A DNA stretch of 24,108 bases from a virus (IMGVR_UViG_3300027779_000155:1-24108); one strand, 5' to 3'. Positions 6,950 to 14,649 are shown, counted from the first letter of the stretch. Notes: generated from the sequence alone by a model not told the origin. Numbers and translations are program-made.

Positions 6950-8549
6950 ATATCAGCTACGCGCAAAAGATAAGACTAAAAATGCTTTTAAATCAGTAGG
7001 CAGAGGTCTTAACAAACTTAGAAAAAGCGTTTTTTCTTTAAAAGGTGCATTCGTAGGTGCTATTGGTATTGGTGGTATAGGTCTATTTATTAAAAAAACC
7101 TTAGAAAGCATTGATACTAATAAAAAAATGGCTGATAGTCTGGGCCTTACTACGCATCAACTAGGCGGCTTTGAGTATGGCGCTGCATTAGCTGGTGAAA
7201 GCATTGAAACAGTACAAAAGGGATTGCAAAAATTAGATTTTAATCTAGGGCAAGCATCTCAGGGTATTGGGCAAGCCAAATATGCTTTAAAAACTTTAAA
7301 TATTTCTTTTAAAGACTTAAACAAGCTTCAACCTAATGAAAGATTTTTAGCCGTCGCTGATGCTATTGGACAATTAAAAACCAGACAAGAACAAGCAACA
7401 ATAGCCGGCGAATTAATGGGTAAATCTGGTTTAAAGTTAATGCTCTTATTTGATGGCGGATCTAAAGCTATTAGAGAATTTCAAAAAAAAGCCGAAGATT
7501 TAGGCATATCATTAAGCAGAGAGCAATCTGCAAAAGTAGAAAAATTTGTAGATATGTTTCATACCCTTAAAGTGGTTTTACAAGGAGTGGGAAATACATT
7601 AGTTGTTGCCTTAGTTCCATTTATGGAAGCTTTCTTATCTGTATCACTTAAAGTATTGGAAGCATGGGTATTGGATGGAGGGCCAGCCAGAGCGGCTCAA
7701 GATATGTCAGATGCTATAAAATCAGCATTAAGATTTATTGCTGGTTTTGTGACGTTTTTAAATCAAGCTGTAATATCTAGTGCTATCTTGTTAAAAAACA
7801 TCCAAGAATTAAAAGCAATAGATATTGTAAAAAAAGTAGCAAATTTATTTAATCCTTTTGCATTGCTAGGCAAGGGAATGCTAATAGATCCAGCTCTTGA
7901 AGTTAGCCCAGACGCTGAAAAAACCCTTAAAGAAAAAATTGCCGATTTAACAGTAATGTTCGATAATGCATTTGGTAATTCATTAAGTGCGGCCAATGAA
8001 GGTATAATTGCCCTTTCTTCAAATCTAAATGATACCGCCGGAGATGCTCAAAAGCCTTTAGCCGCATTAACAACTAGTTTTAGCGAACTAAAAACTACTG
8101 CTTTAGTGGGTTTTGGCAATGCTTTTGGCTCTACAATGGAGCAGGTATTAGCTGGCACTAAAAAAATGAGCGATGCCTTTAAAGATTTAGGCAAAGTCAT
8201 AATTAGCTCATTAATAAATATTTTTGTAGCTCAAATGTTAGTTAATCCTTTAGCTGGAGGACTTGGCATGATTGACGGGTTAGCTAAACGCGCCGCTGGC
8301 GGTCCAGCCAGAGGGGGAACGCCTTATATAGTTGGAGAGCGTGGCCCAGAACTATTTGTTCCTAATTCATCTGGTAGAGTTATCCCTAATCACAAAATGG
8401 GTGGATCTGGTGGCGGTGTTACAGTAGTACAAAATATTAATTTTGCTACAGGTATACAGGCTTCAGTTAGAAGTGAAGTTCTACAACTACTGCCAGCTAT
8501 TGCACAAGTATCTAAAGGTGCAGTACAAGATGCAAGATTAAGGAAATAA
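6933..8549 (+). CDS. Tail tape measure protein
   Basis: 538 residues, short for this family. The N-terminus is basic (KVEYQLRAKDKTKNAFKSVG), followed by a hydrophobic Gly-rich stretch at about residues 37-53 and long helices. Another hydrophobic region lies near residues 215-235. The C-terminus has GGPARGGTPYIVGERGPELF and VPNSSGRVIPN, a well-known tape measure ending. The protein sets tail length as a ruler and is carried into the cell with DNA. Using the general rule of about 0.15 nm per residue, a tail of roughly 80 nm is expected; that figure is an estimate. Confidence 0.9.
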   Translation: MAKKVEYQLRAKDKTKNAFKSVGRGLNKLRKSVFSLKGAFVGAIGIGGIGLFIKKTLESIDTNKKMADSLGLTTHQLGGFEYGAALAGESIETVQKGLQKLDFNLGQASQGIGQAKYALKTLNISFKDLNKLQPNERFLAVADAIGQLKTRQEQATIAGELMGKSGLKLMLLFDGGSKAIREFQKKAEDLGISLSREQSAKVEKFVDMFHTLKVVLQGVGNTLVVALVPFMEAFLSVSLKVLEAWVLDGGPARAAQDMSDAIKSALRFIAGFVTFLNQAVISSAILLKNIQELKAIDIVKKVANLFNPFALLGKGMLIDPALEVSPDAEKTLKEKIADLTVMFDNAFGNSLSAANEGIIALSSNLNDTAGDAQKPLAALTTSFSELKTTALVGFGNAFGSTMEQVLAGTKKMSDAFKDLGKVIISSLINIFVAQMLVNPLAGGLGMIDGLAKRAAGGPARGGTPYIVGERGPELFVPNSSGRVIPNHKMGGSGGGVTVVQNINFATGIQASVRSEVLQLLPAIAQVSKGAVQDARLRK

Positions 8550-8552
8550 AAA

Positions 8553-9182
8553 ATGACTATTACCTATCCTTTAACATTACCTGACACAACATCATTTCAA
8601 TCTGTAACTTTAACAGCACTATCAACAAATGGAATTAATATTTCCCCTTTTACTTATCAACAGCAAGTTTATAAGTGGAGCGGTGAAACTTGGCAAGCCG
8701 ATGTAAGACTTGTACCGTTAAAACGCGAAAACGCTGAAATATGGATAGCGTGGTTAACATCCCTGCGAGGTATGCAAGGTACGTTTTATATGCAGCCTAA
8801 TCCTGACAGCTTAACACCTCAAGGAAATGGCGGAGGTACTCCAACAGTCAACGGTTCACATTCGGCTAACTCTCAATCTTTATCAGTAACAGGCGCAACA
8901 GCATCTACAACAAATTGGTTAAAAGCAGGTGACTTTATAAGTATTTTAACCGGCAGCAGTAAACAGCTATTAAAGGTCCTTACAAACTCAAATACAGATT
9001 CTAGCGGTAATGTTGTATTAGATATATATCCAGCTCTTAGATCTAACTTAACAGGCGCAGAAGCCATAACAACTACAAACGCTACTGGTATATTTAGAAT
9101 GGCAAGTAATGAAATGAATTATAATATTGATCAAGCCTCTTTATATGGTTTGGGATTTACAGCTATTGAATCTATAAGTTAA
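8553..9182 (+). CDS. Distal tail/minor tail protein
   Basis: 209 residues. The N-terminal part has ISPFTYQQQVYKWSGETWQ followed by LKRENAEIWIAWLTSLRGMQGTFYM, a pattern I know from tail-tip proteins of alphaproteobacterial siphophages. A Gly-rich linker (GNGGG) leads to a second beta domain with GATASTTNWLKAGDFISI and LDIYPALRS. It lies right after the tape measure, where the distal tail ring protein is encoded. The precise role, ring or minor tip component, is inference. Confidence 0.7.
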   Translation: MTITYPLTLPDTTSFQSVTLTALSTNGINISPFTYQQQVYKWSGETWQADVRLVPLKRENAEIWIAWLTSLRGMQGTFYMQPNPDSLTPQGNGGGTPTVNGSHSANSQSLSVTGATASTTNWLKAGDFISILTGSSKQLLKVLTNSNTDSSGNVVLDIYPALRSNLTGAEAITTTNATGIFRMASNEMNYNIDQASLYGLGFTAIESIS

Positions 9183-9206
9183 TTTAAAAAATGCGGAGTT
9201 TTTTTT

Positions 9207-10178
9207 ATGTCTAGAAATATAAATTTTTCATCTCAAATTGCTGGCGATGTAGTAGAGCCTTTTTATGCTGTTGATTGCGACTTTAGCGGAATAGTTAGCA
9301 GAACTTTTGATACATTAGTTATGGCAACTGGAGAAGGTAATAGATATCAAATAGACGGATTACAACAATATGATTTTATTGTAGCGCGAGGCAATACAGT
9401 TATATTTGATCAATCGGATAGCTCTAATACAAATCATCCATTATTTATTGTAACAAGCGAAGATGGAGCGACTCTAGTAGGTGGACAAATTTATAGCGGA
9501 ACTGCTGGAAGTGCGGGTGCTAAAAATACTTGGATTGTTCCTGCTAACGCGCCGGATGAAGTCTGGTATAAGTGCGCTAATCATTCGGGCATGGGTGGTA
9601 GAATTAAAGTAGTTGATCCAGCCGTAAGATTATGGACCGGTTATGGAAATATAACGATTAATTCTAAAGTTTATATAGGGGCGGGCCAATTAGGCGGCAT
9701 ATCATCTATTGGAGAATCAAATAAAATTGAAGCAAAAGGCATTACTTTATCTTTAAGTGGTATTCCTTCTAATTTAATGACTAGCGCACTATACGAAACT
9801 TATCAAAATAGAAATTGTACTATATTTTTTGGATGTTTAGTTAGTGGTCAATTAACAGTTACGCCTTATGAAATATTTACTGGTTTAATGGATACTATGA
9901 ATATTACACTAAATGGTGACACTTCAAATATCACTTTAAGTGTAGAGTCTTCTTTAATAAATTTAAAACGTACTAAAATAAGCAGATTCACTAATGAGGA
10001 TCAGTTAGCCCTAACAAACAATACTGATACATCATTAAGGTATGTAGCGGATCTACAAAATAAGGAGATATTATGGGGGATTCCTTATAGTCAAATAGCC
10101 AAAGTAGTAAAAACACCTACTCAGGCCGAATTAGATCAACAAATAGAAGATATTTTAAGAAAAGGAATTATTTATTAA
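9207..10178 (+). CDS. Tail-tip protein with an inserted cupredoxin-like domain
   Basis: 323 residues. The outer parts form a familiar tail-hub-associated protein: residues 1-28 end in VDCDFSG, and residues 139 on continue AVRLWTGYGNITINSKVYIG, GITLSLSGIPSNL and EIFTGLMDTMNITL. Between them lie about 110 extra residues. These have a cupredoxin pattern: FIVARGNTVIFDQSDSSNTN, HPLF (His77), a Gly-rich loop, VPANAPDEVWY, then CANHSGMGG with Cys123, His126 and Met129. These four residues are the usual ligand set of a type 1 copper centre. GCGGAG at 9193-9198 serves as ribosome-binding site. Copper binding is inference; the domain could be an ion-free carbohydrate- or surface-binding module. Confidence 0.75.
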   Translation: MSRNINFSSQIAGDVVEPFYAVDCDFSGIVSRTFDTLVMATGEGNRYQIDGLQQYDFIVARGNTVIFDQSDSSNTNHPLFIVTSEDGATLVGGQIYSGTAGSAGAKNTWIVPANAPDEVWYKCANHSGMGGRIKVVDPAVRLWTGYGNITINSKVYIGAGQLGGISSIGESNKIEAKGITLSLSGIPSNLMTSALYETYQNRNCTIFFGCLVSGQLTVTPYEIFTGLMDTMNITLNGDTSNITLSVESSLINLKRTKISRFTNEDQLALTNNTDTSLRYVADLQNKEILWGIPYSQIAKVVKTPTQAELDQQIEDILRKGIIY

Positions 10179-10182
10179 TTAA

Positions 10183-10596
10183 ATGAATATTTTAGACGAT
10201 TTCGTAGAACGTAAACTACTAGAGCCTTTTAAATGGGGTGCTAATGATTGCATTTTATTTGCTAATGAAGCTGTGGAAATAGTAACAGGTATTAATCACG
10301 CTAAAGATATTGGGGAATGGCATGACATTTACAGCGTCAAAAAATTAATGATAAAATTAAAATATAAATCAATGTTCGATATTTTTGATGCACGTTTTAG
10401 ACAGCATAAAAACATAAATAAATTAAAAGATGGCGATGTAGTTACTAGCACCATCGCCAGAGTAGATGATAGTTTTAAAGATCTATCGCTTGTTTATTAT
10501 AAAAATAAATTAATAGCTCCCGCTAAAGATGGATTAAAAAGTTTTGATTTAGATGTTGGTGAGAATTTTTTTAATATTAGAAGTTTAAGGATTTAA
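10183..10596 (+). CDS. DUF6950-like tail peptidase (NlpC/P60-type) candidate
   Basis: 137 residues. The start reads FVERKLLEPFKWGANDCILF, with Cys23 in the NDC position that matches the nucleophile of NlpC/P60-like cysteine peptidases, followed by a helix (ANEAVEIVTG). This is the DUF6950-type pattern found in tail-tip clusters just before the gpJ-like gene. Such proteins are thought to trim peptidoglycan during DNA entry. I cannot assign the His and third catalytic residue with confidence. No other cell-wall hydrolase is visible in the window. Confidence 0.65.
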   Translation: MNILDDFVERKLLEPFKWGANDCILFANEAVEIVTGINHAKDIGEWHDIYSVKKLMIKLKYKSMFDIFDARFRQHKNINKLKDGDVVTSTIARVDDSFKDLSLVYYKNKLIAPAKDGLKSFDLDVGENFFNIRSLRI

Positions 10597-10597
10597 T

Positions 10598-12307
10598 ATG
10601 GAAGCAATAGGAACAGCCATAGTCGGAGCGGCTAATTGGATAGCTGGGGCATTAACTGGTGTTAATCCTGCTTTTATTGGGCCGCTTCAAACTGGAGCAA
10701 TTACTGCAGGTCAAATGGCCGCATATACCGCTATAGCTTGGACATCTACAGCGATTATTACTGGCGTGCCGTTATATTTTGCAGCTCAGGCCATGATGCC
10801 TAAAATGGCTACTATGATGGGTAGAACTGATACAGTTAGAAGTCCAATTCAAAGTAGAAAAATAGTTTATGGAAGGGCTGTATTAGGTGGCACAATTCTT
10901 TATATTTCAGAAAGTGAACAAGGTGGACAAATTAACAGGGGAAATCTGTATATTTTATTAGGTATAGCTGGACATGAAGTAGAAGAATTTGAAACATTTT
11001 ATTTTGATGGTGAGGAATTAACTATAGTTAATGGACAAGTTGAAGCTCCATCAAGATACAATCCTACCCCTTCTATTGGTAGATTTGCTAATCTGGATTC
11101 ATCTATGAGAGGACAAACAGGACAAACACAAAATACTAATTTTGTTACATATACTGATTTAACAGCTTCAGATACTTTTGATGGAATAGCTTGCGTACCT
11201 ATGATTCTTGGCTATAACCAAGAAATTTACGTGAATGGTATTCCGAATTTAACAGTAAAAGCAAAAGGAGCTAAATTATATGATCCTAGGGATGGTTTAA
11301 CGTCTTGGAGCGATAACCCAGCTTTAGCAATTAGGGACTATTTAACGAATACGCAGTATGGTTTAGGTGTACCAACATCTAGAATAGATGATACAACTTT
11401 TAGCTCTGCTGCTAACTTATGTGATGAGCTAATCACTTTAGACGATAGCTCTACTCAAAAAAGATATGCCTGTAATGGTGTATTAGATACAGCTACCTCA
11501 TTTCAAGATAATTTAGAAACTTTACTATCATCGCTTGCAGGAAATATGACTTATAGCGGAGGGAAATTTAAGTTATACGGCGGAGAGTACAGATCACCTA
11601 CTGCAACTATTACTGAAGATGATATAGTAGGTGTTTTAGACATACATAGTAAAAACTCACGTAGAGATCAATTCAACACCATAAAAGGTATTTTTATGGG
11701 TGATGAAACGGACAACGTGCCGGCAGACTACGCAACTATTAAATCTACAACAGCAATTACAGAAGATGGCGAAGTATTAGAAAAAGAATTACCATTACCC
11801 ATGACTAATAATTCTGTTACTTGTGAAAGAATAGCTAAGATTTATTTAGAAAAGAATAGAAGGCAAGTTAACATGACAATGCTTTTATCTTTAAAACAAT
11901 TTGCACTAGAGCCTATGCAGGTAGTTAACGTAACTTTACCGGCGCTTGGATATGAAAACAAAACATTTGAAATTGTTAACTGGAGTTTAGAAAACCAAGG
12001 CAATACTTTAGGCGTTTCTGTTATGTTGCAAGAGACGGACGCTTTAGTATATGAATGGACTAGCGCTGAAGAAATTGGATATACACAAACAACCGCACCA
12101 GTTGCTACTAATTATATGACTGTAGCTGTGCCAGCATCATCATTGGCGGTTGTCTCTACTACTGGAGAAGATGGAACAATTCAAGATGTTGTAGAGGTAA
12201 CAATAGTAGATGATCCAGAAGATCCCCACATTGTTGATTATGATATTTACTGGAAAGATACAACAGAAACAGATTTTGAAACTTTAAGTGTATTAAGGGA
12301 TGTATAA
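10598..12307 (+). CDS. Tail tip attachment protein gpJ-like, N-terminal part
   Basis: 569 residues. After a hydrophobic Ala/Gly-rich start come RKIVYGRAVLGGTILYISES, then LGIAGHEVEEFETFYFDGEE, AIRDYLTNTQYGLGVP and a conserved baseplate-hub-like body. This is the typical order in gpJ-like proteins that form the tail tip and bind the receptor. The C-terminus enters a fibronectin type III-like domain (VDYDIYWKDTTETDFETLSV) and stops after LRDV. The rest of that domain appears at the start of the gene at 12855, after two lysis-type genes. The frame therefore looks split by an insertion. The stop overlaps the next start as TAATG. Confidence 0.85.
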   Translation: MEAIGTAIVGAANWIAGALTGVNPAFIGPLQTGAITAGQMAAYTAIAWTSTAIITGVPLYFAAQAMMPKMATMMGRTDTVRSPIQSRKIVYGRAVLGGTILYISESEQGGQINRGNLYILLGIAGHEVEEFETFYFDGEELTIVNGQVEAPSRYNPTPSIGRFANLDSSMRGQTGQTQNTNFVTYTDLTASDTFDGIACVPMILGYNQEIYVNGIPNLTVKAKGAKLYDPRDGLTSWSDNPALAIRDYLTNTQYGLGVPTSRIDDTTFSSAANLCDELITLDDSSTQKRYACNGVLDTATSFQDNLETLLSSLAGNMTYSGGKFKLYGGEYRSPTATITEDDIVGVLDIHSKNSRRDQFNTIKGIFMGDETDNVPADYATIKSTTAITEDGEVLEKELPLPMTNNSVTCERIAKIYLEKNRRQVNMTMLLSLKQFALEPMQVVNVTLPALGYENKTFEIVNWSLENQGNTLGVSVMLQETDALVYEWTSAEEIGYTQTTAPVATNYMTVAVPASSLAVVSTTGEDGTIQDVVEVTIVDDPEDPHIVDYDIYWKDTTETDFETLSVLRDV

Positions 12308-12471
12308 TGATTAAGCAAAATTCAAATATTTTAGATGAGAGAATTTCAGCGCATGAAAAATTGTGTATTGAAAAATATGATAATATTAAATCTAGATTAA
12401 TGAGATTGGAGGTCATACTAATGACAAGTACAGCCTCCATTATTGGTCTTTTGCTTAACTTATCTTTTTAA
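12307..12471 (+). CDS. Small XhlA-like membrane protein, lysis accessory candidate
   Basis: 54 residues. Residues 1-34 form a charged amphipathic helix (ILDERISAHEKLCIEKYDNI then KSRLMRLE), followed by one hydrophobic segment, about residues 36-53 (VILMTSTASIIGLLLNL). A coiled coil followed by a C-terminal membrane anchor is the layout of XhlA-type holin accessory proteins. It starts on the stop of the gpJ-like gene (TAATG) and the next gene starts immediately after its stop (TAAATG). Function rests on layout and on the holin beside it. Confidence 0.6.
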   Translation: MIKQNSNILDERISAHEKLCIEKYDNIKSRLMRLEVILMTSTASIIGLLLNLSF

Positions 12472-12858
12472 ATGAATATTTTAACTTTATTGCCTAACAT
12501 GGTGAAAGTATTGGATAAATTTATTCCAGACAAAGATCTTAAAGCTAAAATAGAGCTAGAGTTAATTTCTGGTTTAAAAGATATTGATATTGCCCAAATT
12601 GAGGTTAACAAACAAGAAGCAAGGCACAAATCTTTATTTGTAAGCGGCTGGAGGCCTTTTATCGGTTGGTCGTGCGGTTTAGCGCTAACATATCACGCAA
12701 TAATACAGCCTATTTTAGAGGTCATTTGCAGAGCCTTTGGCTTAGATTTTATGTTTCCAGAATTTGATTTAACAATGCTTTATCCAGTATTAATGGGAAT
12801 GTTAGGATTATCAGCAAGTAGAAGTTTTGAAAAAAGTAAAGGTGTGGCGAGACAATGA
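12472..12858 (+). CDS. Holin of the 3TM (PF11351-like) type
   Basis: 128 residues. The N-terminal half is a charged helix (DKDLKAKIELELISGLKDID, IAQIEVNKQEARHKSLFVSG). Then comes the signature GWRPFIGW (59-66) leading into a hydrophobic segment (about 62-85) and a second one (about 100-116). The NxxEAxxxSxFxxGWRPxxGW pattern is characteristic of this holin family, which permeabilises the inner membrane at lysis. It lies between the two halves of the gpJ-like gene, and its stop overlaps the downstream start as ATGA. No endolysin gene adjoins it. Confidence 0.88.
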   Translation: MNILTLLPNMVKVLDKFIPDKDLKAKIELELISGLKDIDIAQIEVNKQEARHKSLFVSGWRPFIGWSCGLALTYHAIIQPILEVICRAFGLDFMFPEFDLTMLYPVLMGMLGLSASRSFEKSKGVARQ

Positions 12859-13826
12859 CAAAATTACCAATAGTGGGAATAAGCTCTGGTCGTAGTTATG
12901 ATGTAAAGGTGCGCGGTAGAAATATGGCGGGTAATTATAGCGCTTTTAATACTACGCAGCAGATTAATATACCAGCTTCCACCTCCGCTCCATCAACTCC
13001 AACAGGTTTATCTGCATCGAGTGATCCTTTGGCTATTACTTTATTTTGGACTAATCCCAGTGAAAAAGATTTAAAATCAGTTGAAATATATTACTCAACA
13101 TCCTCTGGCGGAACTAAAAATCTTATAGGATCTATTGATGCTGTAAGGTCAGCTAATCAAGAATATAATTTAGTTTATGACTCAACTACATTCAATCAAA
13201 ATCAAACATATTATTTTACAGTTAGGGCCGTAAATACTAGCGCAGTGGCTTCTGCATATTCTAGTGAAACTACCGCTACATTTTCTACTGTAAATACGAA
13301 CAATATAACTCTTAATGCAGTCTCTAGTATGTTTAGCGCAATACAGTCAGGGAACGCATCACTTTCTACAATAAGAGACTCTATCTCTTATTCATCCAAC
13401 AGCGGCGGATCTATCAGTACATTACAAGGAATAATGATAGCTGAAATAACTCTAGGAGTAGTTGCAAGTGATATAGCTGGTTTTAATTTAATTGCTAATG
13501 CAATGCTTCAAAAAAAATCAACTTGGTCGCCGAACGCATATTCGACTGCTGTAGTCTTACAAAAAATAGCAGGTCAAAGCTATTACGAGCAAGCCACAGG
13601 ATCGGGAAGTTCAGCACAATTTTTAGGAGATCAAGAGCCAGACTCTAGAAACTTTGATGATGGAGTTCAGGCTACTTATTCAACTTCTTCAATTGACACT
13701 TCTGGTGATGTGATTGGAACTACCGGATCTAAATATGGATTATTTTTATATACTGATGGTGAGCCTTCTTATTCACTAGGTATTTTTTCTGGAACTGGCT
13801 TAACTGTAACGGAACTAAAACGATGA
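12855..13826 (+). CDS. gpJ-like C-terminal part, detached, with fibronectin III domains
   Basis: 323 residues, read only by coupling to the holin stop (ATGA) since no separate ribosome-binding site is obvious. The first residues TKLPIVGISSGRSYDVKVRG then RNMAGNYSAFN are the second half of a fibronectin III domain whose first half ends the gene at 12307. A full fibronectin III-like domain follows, about residues 40-140 (PTGLSASSDPLAITLFWTNP, TYYFTVRAVN). The remainder is Ser/Thr-rich with a central helix and a beta-rich end (KYGLFLYTDGE). It is most simply the receptor-side end of the tail tip protein. Confidence 0.75.
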   Translation: MTKLPIVGISSGRSYDVKVRGRNMAGNYSAFNTTQQINIPASTSAPSTPTGLSASSDPLAITLFWTNPSEKDLKSVEIYYSTSSGGTKNLIGSIDAVRSANQEYNLVYDSTTFNQNQTYYFTVRAVNTSAVASAYSSETTATFSTVNTNNITLNAVSSMFSAIQSGNASLSTIRDSISYSSNSGGSISTLQGIMIAEITLGVVASDIAGFNLIANAMLQKKSTWSPNAYSTAVVLQKIAGQSYYEQATGSGSSAQFLGDQEPDSRNFDDGVQATYSTSSIDTSGDVIGTTGSKYGLFLYTDGEPSYSLGIFSGTGLTVTELKR

Positions 13827-14023
13827 CATTAGAATTATTAAAAGGTTATTTTTATGACCTAGATGGAAATTTATTACAATGGTACGAAGGCTACGGCAAT
13901 TTAAAAAATAAATCTGAATTGCTGGAACATAGATCTCCCTCGATTGGGTTTGTATTCTCTAAGTCATTAAATACAGATGCCTATAAATTCGATTTAGAAA
14001 CTCAAACAATACAAGAAAAATAA
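13823..14023 (+). CDS. Small tail-cluster protein of unknown function
   Basis: 66 residues, starting on the stop of the gene before (ATGA). The chain begins MTLELLKGYFYDLDGNLLQW and continues YEGYGNLKNK; aromatic residues and Gly are frequent, and there is no membrane segment. Being the last gene coupled to the tail tip, it may be a small tip subunit or a chaperone for the fiber end. No family recognised. Confidence 0.5.
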   Translation: MTLELLKGYFYDLDGNLLQWYEGYGNLKNKSELLEHRSPSIGFVFSKSLNTDAYKFDLETQTIQEK

Positions 14024-14025
14024 AA

Positions 14026-14328
14026 ATGTATATCTATAAGGCGGGATTAATAAGGGTGGTATCTGGTGACACTATACGCTGTAATATTGACTTGGGTTTT
14101 TCTGTTATTTTGCAAAATATAAAAGTAAAATTATTAAATATAAACTCCCCATCTGGAATAGAGGGAGAAAAGGCTAAAAACTATTTAATTGATATTATGC
14201 CTAAAAGGTTTTCAGTAAAAACTAGAATTATGGAAGGTACTATAATTGCCGAAGTCATGGTAGGTGGTGAAAATATTAATGATAAATTATTAAAATCACA
14301 GCTAGTAAATAAGTTTAATAAAACATAA
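14026..14328 (+). CDS. Staphylococcal-nuclease-like protein lacking catalytic residues
   Basis: 100 residues. MYIYKAGLIRVVSGDTIRCN is followed by IDLGFSVILQNIKVKLLNIN and then SPSGIEGEKAKNYL. This lines up with the thermonuclease-like pattern V-x-D-G-D-T, IDLGF, R-x-x-x-I-D-T-P-E, G-x-x-A-x-x-x-L. However, the first Asp is Ser, the Arg is Lys, and the DTPE segment reads NSPS. The residues needed for calcium binding and catalysis thus seem lost. The fold may be kept for DNA or protein binding. It is the last rightward gene before the attachment site. Confidence 0.65.
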   Translation: MYIYKAGLIRVVSGDTIRCNIDLGFSVILQNIKVKLLNINSPSGIEGEKAKNYLIDIMPKRFSVKTRIMEGTIIAEVMVGGENINDKLLKSQLVNKFNKT

Positions 14329-14332
14329 AAAA

Positions 14333-14359
14333 ATGCCTCTGGTATGCCTTTAGATGCCT
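14333..14359 (+). repeat. Left arm: three ATGCCT repeats
   Basis: ATGCCT occurs at 14333-14338, 14344-14349 and 14354-14359, 11 and 10 bases apart. The third lies within TTTAGATGCCT (14349-14359), which recurs in the right arm. They are likely arm-type binding sites for the N-terminal domain of the integrase. Confidence 0.65.
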
Positions 14360-14432
14360 AAAAAGTTATTTCGCCACGTTACACTAGATATTACTAGCTT
14401 TCATTTCGCTTTAGTGTTATAAGCTCAAAACC

Positions 14433-14462
14433 TTTACTCACGTTCAAAGTTGAGGGTTTAAT
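14433..14462 (+). promoter_or_regulatory. Weak candidate promoter upstream of the tRNA-Pro fragment
   Basis: TTTACT (14433-14438) and TTTAAT (14457-14462) are 18 bases apart and end seven bases before the tRNA-like 5' end. If integration fuses this side to the host 3' half, the phage would have to supply transcription for the rebuilt tRNA. The match to consensus is weak. Confidence 0.25.
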
Positions 14463-14469
14463 TAATGTT

Positions 14470-14513
14470 CGGGGCGTAGCGCAGTCAGGTAGCGCATCTG
14501 GTTTGGGACTAGA
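14470..14513 (+). tRNA. Partial tRNA-Pro(TGG), 5' half only; predicted attP core
   Basis: The 44 bases contain the acceptor 5' strand CGGGGCG, a D-arm (GCGC...GCGC), and an anticodon arm TCTGG-TTTGGGA-CTAGA with one G-U pair and anticodon TGG. After 14513 there is no T-arm (no TTCGA-type loop), and only CCCCCG at 14531-14536 resembles an acceptor 3' strand. It is thus not a working tRNA. The inverted anticodon stem around a 7-base loop (14502-14508) is the usual crossover site for tyrosine integrases that use tRNA genes. Confidence 0.75.
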
Positions 14514-14567
14514 TGCAGATACAGACAAAACCCCCGTAAATCAGCCATTATCATCAAAAAACACCAT

Positions 14568-14589
14568 TTTAGATGCCTTTTATATGCCT
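14568..14589 (+). repeat. Right arm: two ATGCCT repeats
   Basis: TTTAGATGCCT (14568-14578) is identical to the left-arm element, and ATGCCT recurs at 14584-14589, 11 bases on. The pair ends seven bases before the -35 box of the integrase promoter, so integrase binding could also affect its own transcription. Confidence 0.65.
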
Positions 14590-14595
14590 AAATAA

Positions 14596-14624
14596 TTGAC
14601 GCGAGACATCACATCAAGTATACT
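14596..14624 (+). promoter_or_regulatory. Sigma70-type integrase promoter
   Basis: TTGACG (14596-14601) and TATACT (14619-14624) are separated by exactly 17 bases, a strong match. Transcription would begin near 14631, between this site and the GGGAG ribosome-binding site at 14638-14642. The -35 box overlaps an operator-like palindrome. Confidence 0.75.
14597..14611 (+). promoter_or_regulatory. Operator-like site at the integrase promoter
   Basis: TGACGCGAGACATCA matches TGACGTTTGACATCA at the early promoter (20791-20805) in 12 of 15 positions. It has the same half-site layout, TGACGY-N3-ACATCA. It covers the -35 box, so binding would block polymerase. Confidence 0.6.
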
Positions 14625-14649
14625 TCTTAATATTAATGGGAGTTTTAAA

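Larger units (their letters stand above)
14333..14589 (+). other. attP: Phage attachment site (attP) region
   Basis: The 321 bases between the nuclease-like gene and the integrase ATG hold no gene. They hold a partial tRNA-Pro (14470-14513) as the likely core, flanked by repeats of ATGCCT in the same direction. On the left these start at 14333, 14344 and 14354; on the right at 14573 and 14584. Spacings of 10 and 11 bases put the sites on one face of the helix. TTTAGATGCCT occurs once on each side. This is the layout of arm-type integrase sites around a core. No host gene follows, so this is attP rather than attL or attR. Confidence 0.75.

Noticed and set aside
7763-9067. Minus-strand frames opposite tape measure and distal tail genes
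   Set aside because: These are antisense chance frames with no initiation sites or neighbours in the same direction.
12159-12440. Minus-strand 93-residue frame opposite the gpJ/XhlA junction
   Set aside because: It crosses two supported genes and looks like low-complexity hydrophobic antisense sequence.
12308-12854. Self-splicing intron in the gpJ-like gene
   Set aside because: Two tightly coupled genes fill almost the whole insert, leaving no room for group I or II core structures.
14470-14536. A complete functional tRNA-Pro
   Set aside because: The 5' half and anticodon arm fit, and CCCCCG at 14531 could pair with part of the acceptor strand. However, there is no T-arm and the 3' part is several bases too short, so it is a fragment used as attachment core.
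14596-14649. Integrase starting at TTG 14596
   Set aside because: That TTG is the -35 box of a well-formed promoter, and the ATG at 14650 has a proper GGGAG site.
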